From positions 45,994,580 to 46,058,579 of the forward strand of contig NC_088678.1 of the NCBI RefSeq assembly GCF_950023065.1: a stretch of DNA of 64,000 nucleotides, in the 5' to 3' direction. Both the position numbers and the translations under genes were made by a program. Origin of the DNA: Planococcus citri (taxonomy: Eukaryota > Arthropoda > Insecta > Hemiptera > Pseudococcidae). Below, in pieces: positions 32,574-45,585 of the stretch; within the stretch, counting starts at the first letter, position 1, and the number at the start of each line of letters is the position of its first letter. The notes under the pieces were generated by a model. It was not told where the DNA came from, did not search any database, and saw nothing but the letters and a program-made list of their open reading frames with translations.

Positions 32574-34310
32574 ATAATAAATCTTTAGACAGTCGAAAAA
32601 AATCCACAAAAGGTATAGAAAAATTCTAATTTATTTCTTTATAAAACCACATCAAGAATAGGTAGGTATACAACTTAAATCTGTATACCTACATATACTT
32701 AAGTATTATGAATAAAACCAAGTTGATAAAAAATTATCGAAATCGTACGAAATGGTTCATATGAAAAGTTTGCCACTGCATAAAAAGTTGCTAAAAAATA
32801 TGACGAAAATGTTGTTGAAGCATAACTAAGTGAAATCTGTTTGAATTTTTTGGTCCAGTTCATAAATTTTTATTGGGAAAAAAATCTTGACTTTTTAGTA
32901 ACGTGAGAAGAGATGAAAATAACAAATATCTAAGTAAGTTATGAATTTTCGTTAAATTTGAAATTTCTGAAAATGCTCCATTTCTTCGAGATTTCAAATA
33001 CCTAAATGTCATCATTTTTTTTCTTTGTCACTTTAACAATTATTATTCTTACAAAAAGGTACACGTTTCGTAGCCTATAAAAAATTTCATTCCTCCATCT
33101 TTGCGATATTTTCGTTTTCGAGTTCTTTTTTTTGCTCGAAAATTTTTTGCCTTCAATTTAATTTATTTAAGCAGGTATCATAAAATTTTTTCTAACTCAA
33201 AACTTCACACACTGCCTAAATTTCCAAGCTTTTAAATATGACATTGTTACCAGTTACAGGTGTTTTTTGCACTTCCATAGGTCTAAAGATGTAATTATTT
33301 TTCTAGAGAAATGATCATCTTGAAAGTAAAAAACTATATTGGCCTAAAAAAATCGGGAATTTTCAAACGTGAAATAAAAATCTTCGAGGTACACTGTCTT
33401 ATTCGATTCAATTTTACACGACATGAAGCGAATAATACAAGCAGTTTAAACGAAAAGCACATAAATCTGCAACTTTTCGTTAATTTCGTTGTAATGCAAT
33501 TAAGGAAACGTATTTTCGGAATTATTCATTTTGTCATGTTTTCGCGAATAAAATTCTGCAACGTTTAAAATAATGTGCGAAATTTTCTTCCTGTTTGTAT
33601 GTTAAATTTCTTCAACTTTTGACACTATACGGAGGAAGCAAAAGTATCACCATTTGTACCAAGTAAAGTAGATATACGCGCATATAAAATGACGTTATTT
33701 AAATTACGTAAGTTTTGTATACTTAAACAGATTACCATCAAATTAGAGAAATTTTCAACCGGGTTGAAAAATTTATCAGGCGACATTAACGAGTAATTTG
33801 CCTACCATTTGCGTTAAGTATGCATGATTTTGCCATAAGTGGAATGAATTTAAGTTTTAAATGTAGGTATAAGTGTGCGAATAGTGTACGAAATATTTCA
33901 AGGTAGGTAATATGAAAGTTCAAAGTCCACTTTCATCACTCGAAACGCCCCCGATGACGTCACGATGTCGTTGTTTTTTTTTGTCGACGTTACGATGACA
34001 TTTACTGACCGATGATGGAGTGGGAGGGACGGGGAGGGGAGGGGAGGAGGAATTTTGGCGGGAAATTATTTTTTGAAATTCCTTACCTGAAATGTCCCTT
34101 ACACTACTTGTAGGATAGGATTTCTGGTGTAACATTTTGTGGTACCCATTTAGGATTGAAGAGATTGAGGGGGGAATAAGGAGATCGACTCAATGAGCAC
34201 GAAATTCGGACAATTTGAGGATTGAATCAGGCCTGTATTTAAAATTTGGCAATTTCTGTAAACAAAGTGAAGATAACTGCTCAAATGGTTCATGTCTTGG
34301 GATTTGCAGT

Positions 34311-34337
34311 AAAAAAAAAAAAAAAAAAAAAAAAAAA
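34311..34337. repeat. Poly(A) tract (27 A)
   Basis: An uninterrupted run. No retroposed gene could be recognised upstream. Confidence 0.9.
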
Positions 34338-36122
34338 TATGGTAACCAACGTTATAAGAAACATTAATGATTTTTCAAGAAAATAATTTCCTTTTCCAAA
34401 TAGTTAGGTCAACTCCACTTTTCGCTCGAATTATCTACCGTACCTTTAAATTCATTTTCTCATTCAATCCATTGATTCATCACTTCGTAGGCAATTACAT
34501 AATATAATTCTCCCCCCTCAATCATAACTAATGAATTAAATCCACATCTGCAGTATAACTATAGCATGAATAAATAAATTATTTCGTTCATGTTACGCAT
34601 CTGGAGAAAAAAAAACCAAACAACAACAAATACGTAGGATAGACTTGTTATTGCATAACCTGTGTAGGTGAGATTGATTTAGGTATCTAATCATTCAGTT
34701 GTGCGTTTTTCATCAATAAGGAAACAATATCAATTGTCATCGTTGAACTCGAAATGGTTTTCAAATATTTGCCTCTGGTTCTTTTAAATGGTTAACGAGT
34801 AAAATTAAACGGATTTGTTTACAATAGTGGACTATACCTACCTATTACATGGTAAATATATATTCTTCAGCGTGAAATAAAATTCTAAACTTAGATAACC
34901 TGTTGGTTCTCACAGTGAGCTGTAGGAATAACGTGCAAAATGTCAATAATTTCCGAGCATTCGTCAGTAAGGTATAAGGTTGGAAGGTAGGTATAAGTAG
35001 GGTAAGGTAGGTACACGCATTTGAAAAGAATTCATAATGATGGTTTACTGCGCAGAGTTGTATTTACATACACATATGTATACGAGAAATGAATCGTTGC
35101 AAATGTTTGTTGCTGACATTTATTCGAATATCTACTTATGTAGGTATTGGATCAGATGAAAAAGGATAGGATAAGGAGACATTTTCCCACTTAAAGCATA
35201 TAAGGAAGAACTGCTACTGAATACGAGGAACAATATTTATACGCATTTTAGATTTTAAAACGTTTGTACGAATGTAAAGGAGAATTCTAGATATCTACTC
35301 GTATGAAATTTATCCTCATAACAATTTTCTTTCAGTATTTGAAATCAAAATTCGTTTCCTCAGATGAATTTCTTGGCTAATGAAAACAAAATTTTGAAAA
35401 TTCATTATATTAATTATTTGTCAGTGTATGGTGAGAATCCCTCAATTCACAAATCTGAGGATTTACGAGACACCCTGTAGCTATAATGCTTTACTATGTA
35501 TTTTGAAAGTAAGCTCTCTCTTTCCAACAAAAAAATGGGTGTCTAATAAATTTACAAATTAAATGTTCAGCAAAGCAGTTGAAATTTTCAGACATCATCA
35601 TCTCCAATTCTTCTTAGTCATGGTTTCTCGTTCTTTTATGTAATAAAGTAAAGGACCTGCCACCTGTCTGATCAATTTAAGGTAGGTAGATATTTATAAA
35701 ATCTTCATCAATCTTTAAAAAAATTTTAGTTTTGCAAACAATTTTGAAATTATTAATTTTAAATGCATACGATGAGCTTTTCTTGAGGTCAAAATAATTT
35801 TGTTCTCTCAAAATACGTAAAATAATTCATTCCACCAAAAAATCTGCAAATGTGCTTCCAGTTGGATTGATTTTCATATTCAGCTAAAATTTTTTAAAAA
35901 TTGTAAAACAATTTTGTTTGAATTTTTAAAAACATTTTTATTGTCAGTCTTCTTCTTTTAAATGAGAAGAATAGAACATAGAAAATACTACCAATCTTTA
36001 GAGTATGCTAAGGTAGTACGGCCGAGGGAGTGTCAAATATAAGCACTGATCAAAGTAATAGGCTCTAAGGTTCATTTTTGGCTTTTCCAGAGCATAGGTA
36101 CTTACACCTACCTAATTTGAAG

Positions 36123-36394
36123 TTTCTGGAAAATATTGAAAAATTGCCAGAGGCTCCAGAATGGCCCCAAACCACTAAATGTTGATGTGTAAAAGTTGAA
36201 TTTAAGGAATTTCATTTCGTAAAAAATTTAAAAATCACCTTCATAAAAACAGTTTTTTTTTAAATTTTCAAAAATGCTCCAAAAATGAAATTTGGGATCC
36301 AAAATTTTGATTACGGGAGTTTTAAAACATTCTCTTTTGATCTAGTCTGGTTTCGTTCAAATTGGAGAGTGCCAGTTCAAAAGGATCCCTCATA
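36123..36394. repeat. Diverged relic of the CAAGGGAACCTC fold-back family
   Basis: AGAGGCTCCAGAATGGCC, then ACGGGAGTTTTAAAACATTC, then CAAATTGGAGAGTGCCAGTT, lie in the same order as the right arm of the element at 23024-24055 (about 23760-24050), with many substitutions and deletions. No intact terminus remains. Confidence 0.55.
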
Positions 36395-39300
36395 AAAATG
36401 AGAAGAAAATTTGTAATAATTTCATTTTTCAATCCATTTCCCCCTCCACGTCCACTCCTTTTACTAAACTGAGCAATCATTTTATATTTTTTCGCAAATG
36501 TGGGTACTTAGGTAGACATCACCTGCATGAATCCCGATCTTATAATACCTATAAAAGAAAGTATAAAACTTGACCTTACAAATTAAAAAAAAGAAAAATG
36601 TATGTACCTACAACACGCCAACTTCAATTTAGTTCACAAAACACATTGTGATCGACTGATCGAATATTATTCGTGTCAAGTAAGAGTAAAATTCAACTTT
36701 ATGATCAAACGAAAACGAGTACTTAATTATCGGCGGATTATTTTATGAATAATAAAATATTGACACCTACTTATTGAACTCACGATTCCACGAAACAGAA
36801 GCAGTGATGCTAGGTAGGTATTAATTTTTCCTCGTTTTAAATACGTAGGTGGTACTTAACTAAGACGCATACGTTTAAATTAGGTAGGTACTCCAATTAA
36901 TACAATATGTACATAATATATAAGTCATATATCATCGTATTCGCGCAGTGTCTGAAAAATCTTTTGAGAGTAAAATAATGAAGATTTATGCAACTGAGGA
37001 ACTACAAATCTTTGATATGAAAGTATTAATACGAATGCTTGCGCGAAGGGAAATTTTTTTCGGAATTTGAAAAGCTATGATGGGGAGTATGTGAGAAGTA
37101 CCTACTACATTGAGAATTCAATTTCCTTCGAATTGGCGAAAATAAATCGACTACCTACCTAATCCAAATACAGGCTGTTTTAATTTCATTTTAGTTTATT
37201 TATCAGTCGACATGATAGCTTTATTAATGAGAAAAACTTTCCTTCTTATATATTTTCATTCAAACGGTTTAACGCGTGTAAAGAGTTGTATATCTCGTTC
37301 ATCATCATCGTAGTAAGTACCTATAAAAAAGAATTTCCTTCAAGAATTGAAAAATAGCGTGTCACCTTTCAACGTTCGATATTACTCTTTCTCAACTTGT
37401 AGAAAATTACAACGTCGTCGCGAGTATTTCAAAATAAATATTTTCATTGCATTATGGTATATGTGAAACGTGTATGTGAGAGTATAGTATGTGTACATTG
37501 GACGTATATGGCAAAAGATATAGCATACGATTTAGGACGAGAGGCGAAGAAAAGAGGAAAAAACTTGATAATAATCCTTAGCATGAAAACTATATACTTT
37601 ATCGACCCTGTAACATAAGGAAGTGAAAAGTCAACTATACGTGTGCCTCAAAGTTACAACTTTTCAAAACCTAGCCATAGCCAATGAAAGAGAGAGAAAA
37701 AAATTCAAAAACATAATTAAGTAGATAGGGAGCGAAATAAAAAAAAAATGTGATTTATGTATTCTATGACATTGCGTTAGCAGTCAAAGTGAGAAAAAAA
37801 AGAAACTTAATATTGATTTATGAAAATAAATGTTGATGAGTTTCATTTTTTGTTGAGCGGTCGTTAACGGTGCAAGAAAGTTTTCCAGCTACCGGTTCAT
37901 TGAACGTGCATAAACAATGTGCAAGGATAAAAGAAAAATCTACGTCCGACACAAGAAACAAGTCGAGAAATTTGGACATATTATTTTCTATCTGTTTTTC
38001 CGTTTGTTTTTTTTTTCAAGCCGAAATTTACGCAGGTACGAGGATACAAAGGAATAAAGTTTTTGATAAAAAATGATGCAGCCGGTGATGTTGATTATTG
38101 ACGTTGGCGTTAAAAACGTTGCGAAAGCGCGACGTCCGTTTAAGAAATGTTACAAAAATATTTGCATCGTATTTATAAAAAAATCATTAATAAAAAATTT
38201 TCATTTTTCATGTCAACGGCTGACTTTTCAATTTCGTCAACGAGAGAACGCGAGTTTTTCCAGCAGCAGCAGTATGATGAGGCTTTAGCATACGTATACC
38301 ATACCTATAGAAATACATAGATCGACCTACCTATAAAGACAGATGGAAAAAATCACCCGAATGAAAAATTATATAATGTAAATAATTTCAGAGACGATAA
38401 AATCGCTAATCAACTTCGAAACGCGATTAACTTATAATAGGTATGTATCATTAATGTTTTCAAAGAATGGGGCATCATCGATCGTTAATTTCAACCAATT
38501 ATTCAAACTTTAATTCGATAAGGAAAAAAGCTACCTAATGAACTGGACAATTGTTTAGCCCCCTATATATTTTTTTATTTTCTTTGTTGAAAATTACGTT
38601 AATTTGAATCGAATATTTTTCTTTTTAATCGTATAACTTCGAAATCGTGGCGGTGTCTGCGTATTTAATTACTGAAATTATCACGTTTATAAATACAAAT
38701 TAAAACAAGAAAAAGGCAAAATAAATCTGCATAGATTCTTTCATCGATGTATAATTGAATTTTATGCTGAAGAAATCTGATTTAACGCTTCGTATTGTGC
38801 GAGAACGATTTTAATTAAAATATTTAAACGCGAATTACAATCGTTCAAAATGCTTAATTGTATGGTTAATGATCGATTTTAGATACGATTTTATACAAGG
38901 TGTCTCATAATTTATTTTATCAAATTTTTAGGGAACTGATCTAATTTTTTGAGATATTTTCACTGGCAAAAACTCGATTTAAATAATTAATTCACGAAAC
39001 AGTGAAAATCAAAAATCAAAAAATTGCATTTATACTTAAATCACATGATCTCCATTCCTTTAGAAATGACTTTCAATTTTTTTATTCAAAAAACCTGGAA
39101 ATTAATTTGTGATTTATATACCTGAAAATTTAGTCTCCTCTTCACGTAATTCATCGAGTTAATTACTTAAAAGTTATCTCAAAGAATGAATAGGCATGTA
39201 AGTCATTACAAGAAATAAAACGTAGGATTTCAAATTGAAGAGTTCATCAAATCCAATATCTACGACATAAATCAGCCCTTAGGGGTAGGAGAATATGCGA

Positions 39301-40170
39301 AAATAAAGAGGTAGACATTATACCCTCTTAATCAAAATTTTAAAGAATTGACAAATTAGGATACTCATTATGAGAAATATTGGGTGAAAGAAATGCTCAC
39401 GAGAAAAATGGCTAGGTACATATAGAAAAAAAATTAACAATTTATAAATTTTCAAAAAAATGAAAAAAAATGTGAAAAATTTTAAAATTTTGACCAGAAA
39501 AGTGAAAAAAATGAAGGAATTTTTAGATTTTGAGTACCTATACCTACCTAAAGGTTAAAATATTGTCTTTTTTTAAAAAATACTAAGCAGTTTTTTTGTA
39601 GGTGTCAACATTTTTAAATCAGCAATTATGATGTTTTCTCATATTATTTTTCTTTAAAAAAATCAAAAAATGGATCTTTATGGATACTTTTTTGCAATTT
39701 GAAGTGTGATAGACATTTTATGGACACCATGTAGGTAGGTAGGTATTTTATTTGACTGCCACTAAAAACTTTGTTTCTACCTGGTGTAAAGTTATTTTAA
39801 AATTTTTACCATGTTCCTGCTCGAAAAAGGTAAAGAATAAACCACCAAAAGGACCCGTTAATTGAACACTTTCGTAAACGAAATACACTGCGGTTAACCC
39901 ATTTTACCACATGGGTTTTTTCATCGCGAAAAAGATTTACAAATTTAAATTATAAAAAGTGATTTGTGCTAACGAGTATTGAAACGTTTCCCGTTGAAAG
40001 TTTTAAATAATTTTTCCCAACTTGGCGAATTTTTCGTAAGCAAAAACTTAATTCGAAATGTTATCTAGAGTTTCTAAATGATGTAATGTTTTCGACGGTG
40101 AAAAAAACAACAACAAGAGTACCTACCCAACTACATGGTATGGTACATTTGAAAAATTCGTTACTAACAC

Positions 40171-40171
<1 letters not shown>

Positions 40172-40197
<26 letters not shown>
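40172..40197. repeat. Poly(A) tract (26 A)
   Basis: Uninterrupted homopolymer. Confidence 0.9.
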
Positions 40198-40201
<4 letters not shown>

Positions 40202-42216
40202 AGGAACGCTCTCTCCATTAGAATAATTCCGCTAATACTTTGTCTCGCACTTTGAAATAACTCTTCTTTTTTAAAAATCCGATCGAAGAAATGTTTAAAA
40301 ATGCATATTTTCAAAGGGAAAAATGTACTTATATAAATTCATAGAAGTTGGAATGGTATCATTATTCATTTGCGGTATACAGTATTGAATTTAATTGTAC
40401 GCTTCTTATTACGGATACTCGATTACGTCTTTCTTTTCTTTTTTCCGTGTCCCATGAAACTCATTTCGTATCCGTTTACAACTTGGCGAAACCTTAATGA
40501 CAGTACAATAATTTGAAAGCTTTGAAACAAGCCGCAAGAAATTGAATTTAAAAATTATCTTTGAAGTGAGCGATTTTTTTTCAAACTGGGATAATTCGAC
40601 GAGACCGTAGAAATGTTTCCCTTACATTTCGATATTCGATTCAGTATCATTGATGAGTTGATATAGGGTGTTCGAAAAATGCAATTCAACATGCAGACGA
40701 CATTCGAGTATGGAGCATTTTTTACTCGAGGAACGCCCATTATGTGGCCGTATTGACGATTCTAATGATCGAATTTGAATGTCAGCGAATTCGGTTCCAG
40801 CCTTTTTTCTGTTTTTTGTCTAAACCACGTTTTTTTTTTTCAATTCGACAAATCTTTACAACATCGAAGTACATGTTGGAAATTTATCGAAAGGTATTTT
40901 TATCCGTCCAATGAGTACCTACTATGAAAGCAACTAAGCTTTTATAATTTTTTTTTTTTTGCAAATAACATTGACTCGCCCACTACTTTACTAACGTAGG
41001 TAGAGGTACCTACCTAATTCAAGTGATGTGGAAAACTTCCCTATCATTTTTAACATTCAACCAACTGAAGTTATGCAGATGAGCAGAAGATGGTTATTTT
41101 GAGTTCGTAGTTTTGTTTTAGTGGAATTTTTTTGACGGCTTAAAATTTCATTTTATTTAATTTTTCGTCATTATTGTTCTCACTGCTTTTGTCTTTTCAC
41201 GTGAAAAAAGTTGTGCTGTTCGTATTTTAAGGGAGAAATTTGCCTCGAAAAATCATTAAGGAAAATGAATTCGTATTACTCAAAATACAATTTAAATCTG
41301 CACCAGGTGAATTAACTTGGTGATTAATCGTGTTTCGTAATTTGTATTTTATTTGATTGGCATTTTGACTTTTCTTGTGAGTTGTAGTCGAATTCAAAAA
41401 AACTTTTGAGATCTCTGAGCTCGTCATTTCAGCAGATTCCTGCATCAAAACAGAACCCGAAGGATTTAATTATGATTTTTCGAGCATACAAGTAAAAAGT
41501 GAAATCAAATTCACTTTGAATTTTATTGATTCCGATACCCACATTTTTTATAACAATCAGTCTGGTTTTTGCATTCAAAATGTACGCGAATAAATTTTAT
41601 GTTTTTATTTTTATAACCATCGCGATAGTTGTGGATTTATTAAATTACCGGAAAATCACGCCGGTAATAAGTACAGTGTTAATGAAGCCTCGAAATGACG
41701 AACTGGGTTAAATATAACGGAAAAGAGCTGCTATGGTAACTTGTTCAATTTTCTCGCCTTCATCATTATATAGGTATGGTATAGGTATTCTATGTATGTA
41801 CTTCTACCTACGACAAAGTGTGCGTGTGTTGCGCGCGTATGATGGAAAATTGTGTAATCTTTTGAAGTGAATTTAACAACTTTATCATTTCGTTCTACCA
41901 CCTTTTCTCTCGATACTCCTACAAAATTTCACCCGAGTTTACAAAAACTAATATATTATGTATATGATCACAAACATAATACATCATTTTATATACCAAC
42001 CTATTCCCTGTTCTCTTATTATTCTTTCAATTCGCATCAACCTAATTAATTTTTAAATTCATTTCGTTACAACCTAATTTATGTGAAACCGACCGAAAAA
42101 TTATCGACAAAATGTAAACGTGTTCGTATGTAGGTACTTATCTAATGAGACGATGCGAAGGAAGAAAAAAAACTCGAATAGTCGGTAAATTTTAAATAAT
42201 TCGAATTTATTGTGCG

Positions 42217-42239
42217 TTTTTTTTTTTTTTTTTTTTTTT
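42217..42239. repeat. Poly(T) tract (23 T)
   Basis: Uninterrupted homopolymer. Confidence 0.9.
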
Positions 42240-42821
42240 ATTTCTTCAAATGTCGTTTATCGTACACGTTTAGATTTGTTTTTCTTAAAAGACGGCCTCT
42301 GGCGTGTAGATTGTGAGAATTTTTTTCATTTTAACTCCCAGACAAGTCCAATTTTTATTCATTCTTTTGCTTCAGGTTTTATCCTATGACATGATACCTA
42401 CACGATGTTTCTCTTTATTGTTCTGCTTTTTTCCTGCGAGGTTAATTTAACACCGTGTTCTCGGGGGTTTCTGCTTTCAACTTGTACAGATTGTAAACTT
42501 GCACATTTTCAGCTCATTTATGTAAATCATTTTCCATTTTATAAACCAATAAAAGAAGATTAATTTTGATAATTAAATTTAAGGATTTGGATGATCGGTT
42601 AGGAAGTATAAACTGAGATGATATGAACAAAAAATTCAAGTGAAACAAAAAATGAAAATTATTAGGACCTATCTAATTACCAACCTATATTAGTACCTAC
42701 CTACCAACAAATATCTCCAACTGAAATCGATTAACTATCAACGTAGAGCGACATTTTTTTCAAATCTTCTCAACGGAAAATCAATAGCTGATACTTGAAT
42801 ATACCTACACATTATTATAAT

Positions 42822-42827
<6 letters not shown>

Positions 42828-42851
<24 letters not shown>
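42828..42851. repeat. Poly(T) tract (24 T)
   Basis: Uninterrupted homopolymer close to the left edge of the diverged fold-back copy. Confidence 0.9.
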
Positions 42852-42852
<1 letters not shown>

Positions 42853-42949
42853 GTGAAAATGCAAGAAAAAAGGAGACGAACAAAACAAAAGAATAATTAA
42901 AAAGTGCAAATTTTGGATGGAATTTCAAAAGCTCCCTATAAGTCTACTT

Positions 42950-43840
42950 AATTTAGTAAAAATGATGAAAATTAGCCCAGTAGGTAGCTAATATGTACCT
43001 ATTAGCTCCCAAGAACCAAATTTCACCGTTTCCAGTCATTCTGAAGCAACCCTGGCCGCCTAGCACGATTTTCATGTGGATAGTGAAAAATCGAGTTGGG
43101 TCCTATTTTCGACCTGTTTAAAGAATTTGTCCACATTTTCCCCGATTTCCAGCCTTTTTTGACCAACATTCTCAACTGTCCAAATTAAGTTATTTGCGTG
43201 ACTCCTGGAAAAATATTAAAATTCACAAGAATTGGAAAATTGCGCTGGAAGTCTCAGAATGGCTCGAAATTATGAAATTCAGATTCGAATGGTTTGCTTT
43301 TAGACAAGATACTGCCATTTGTTCAGATTAAAAAAATTTCCCTGAACAGAAAACTTTTGATTTTTTGAATTTTGAAAAAATAAATTAAGTAGGTATGTCT
43401 ACTCTGGTCAAAAAACGCCCCCGAGATGTTCTCCAAGAAATTGACTCAAAAATTGGGAAGTCCTTTAAACAGGTAAACAAATAGCTACCACTCGATTTAC
43501 ATTTGCCCGAATTGATTTTCACGCTTTTGGAAAAATTATTGTAAGATTCTGAAGAAATCAAAAATCGTGCAGTATGCTACAGAATGATTGAAAATTGTGA
43601 AATTCGATTCGGGAGACATGATATTAGTTTCAGGACTAATTTTCATCATTTTTATTGAACAAATATCCATTCATTTCTTCTTTTCTTTTTTTCCAAATAT
43701 ACCTAATTCATCGAAAATGGTTAATTTTGAATCTTTAAAAATTTTTCAAAGATTGAAAAATCATTTTGAGCCGCTGAAATCCTGAAATAAGACCACACTC
43801 TTTAAAATCGTGCGAGGATAACTCTCGAGAGGTTCCCTTG
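42950..43840. mobile_element. Older copy of the CAAGGGAACCTC fold-back family
   Basis: The right end GAGAGGTTCCCTTG next to TTAG is the same as that of the element at 23024-24055. The body follows the same order: an arm with AAATTTCACCGTTTCCAGTC, a GACCTGTTTAAAGAATTTGT block, then the complementary arm with TTTTCATCATTTTTATTGAA. The copies are considerably diverged and the left terminus is not recognisable, so the left boundary is approximate. Confidence 0.65.
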
Positions 43841-45558
43841 TTAGTTTCAGAGTTTACCTATTTAAGAATATTAGGTACCTATACCTACTTGAATCTCAAA
43901 TTTTGACCAAATTCGCACTCAACAGAATTAATTTACGTTGGGTTTCGATTGTCCTATAAAAATTTCGAGACCTCCATACCTCATAGCCTAATTTAGGGTC
44001 CGGCAATTTTCGAATAAACACAATTTTTCACGATTGTGCCGCATACTTTCATACGTATGGATAATGGAACCTCACCTCTCTGAAAAAATTAAATTAAAGT
44101 TTCTACCACTGCACTCCCCTGCAGAAACCAGAATTTGATTAGCGATCACTTTTAGTAAGTACGACTACGTATACGAGCTCGTTGAAAAGTGGCTGATCAC
44201 AATGAGCCCCCCCCCCCCGATCAAAGCTTTTCGGATATAAAGAAAGAGAGAAAAATATTTTCTCAACACAAAAAATTCTATGTATTGTTTCCGGATTTAT
44301 TTTCAGTTGAATTGCTACTTTTGATCTAGGTTTATTTGAGCAACTATTTTGTCTCATTTTACAGATTTTTTTTGGAGAAGTCTTGGATCGAATTTACCGT
44401 TATTGGAATTGGAAATTAGAAGAAAAAGTATAAAAAAATGAACTATGAAATTCTATGCAGAATAATCATTCAAAAATTTATCAAAAAATTACTTCTTGAA
44501 AATTGAGATTTTAAAAAAATGTTGAAGCTGGTTGAAGACTGAAGAGCTTAAATTTACAGGAAAAAAATTACCTCAACAAAATATCTAAGTACTTACTCGT
44601 AGATCTATCGTTCGCTCACACTGCTCAATATAATAAGATAGAGATTAGAGGAAACTTGATGAATAAATTAAATAAGCAGTTTTTCAAAAAATTGTACAAT
44701 TCCAAAAAATACGGATACCTATAGCTGAAACTCTAGAAAACTTCTTTTCAAATTACGAACTAAAAGCTAGTGGGTCCTCTGAATATTTTCACATTTTGAA
44801 CCCCATTTGCTATCCAATCGCATTCGCCAACAATTTATGATAAATTTCAAGACGAACTGTTTAGTATAAATGAGAAAATGCGAATCTTTGAAGAAATTCG
44901 AGTAAAGACGAAGTGACGTCATAAAAAGATAAATTCTGAAAATTGCAATCTTTCACGAATAAAAACTTACTTAAACATTTAAAAAAATGCAATTTACTCA
45001 AAAATGAATCAGGTTTTTCGCATTAAAAATTATTCCACCAATGCATAAGTTCTCAAGGAAGTGCCTCTGTCTGCGTGGCTTTCGTATTTACAAATGAAGT
45101 AGGTAGCCCCATAATACATACATAATGATGCTTCAGAATGGCTTTAAGTTTTGTACCTACATATTATGTACATACACATACTACATACATAGTAAAATAT
45201 CACAAAAAAATGTTATAGGTACCTACATAAAGGAATCAAAGTTGAACGATCGTGTTATAGCTTGAAATTACGAAAAAAAAAACTCGCAACAAATGCTATA
45301 AGCAAAATGAGGGATGTTTGACCTCTTATAGGGTTCGGATATGTCGTACTTTACTTATCATTCATACGATGCAATCAGCTACATCGTGTTAGCATGCATG
45401 TTAATGGCCAACTACGTGCTTTTGTAAAATCAGCTAACTGGAATAAAGCTTTTGAACAAATGGCACTAATTCGTTGTATACATATTTATCTATCTGCGTA
45501 CAGTACAAATAAAATTTATAATTTGATACACGTATCTTCCCACTGCATCGAAATTTCC

Positions 45559-45585
45559 AAAAAAAAAAAAAAAAAAAAAAAAAAA
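45559..45585. repeat. Poly(A) tract (27 A)
   Basis: Uninterrupted homopolymer. Confidence 0.9.

Larger units (their letters stand above)
32574..42949. other. Gene-poor AT-rich stretch
   Basis: No supported gene. It contains homopolymers (34311-34337, 40172-40197 and 42217-42239), a perfect CRE-like TGACGTCA at 33955-33962, and solitary CAGGGTGT/ACAAGGTGT-type TIR ends near 35470 and 38898. The frames at 37870-38288 and elsewhere have no recognisable domains. Confidence 0.4.

Noticed and set aside
40661..40690. TATAGGGTGTTCGAAAAAT as another TIR element end
   Set aside because: No inverted partner was found nearby and the match to CAGGGTG ends is imperfect.
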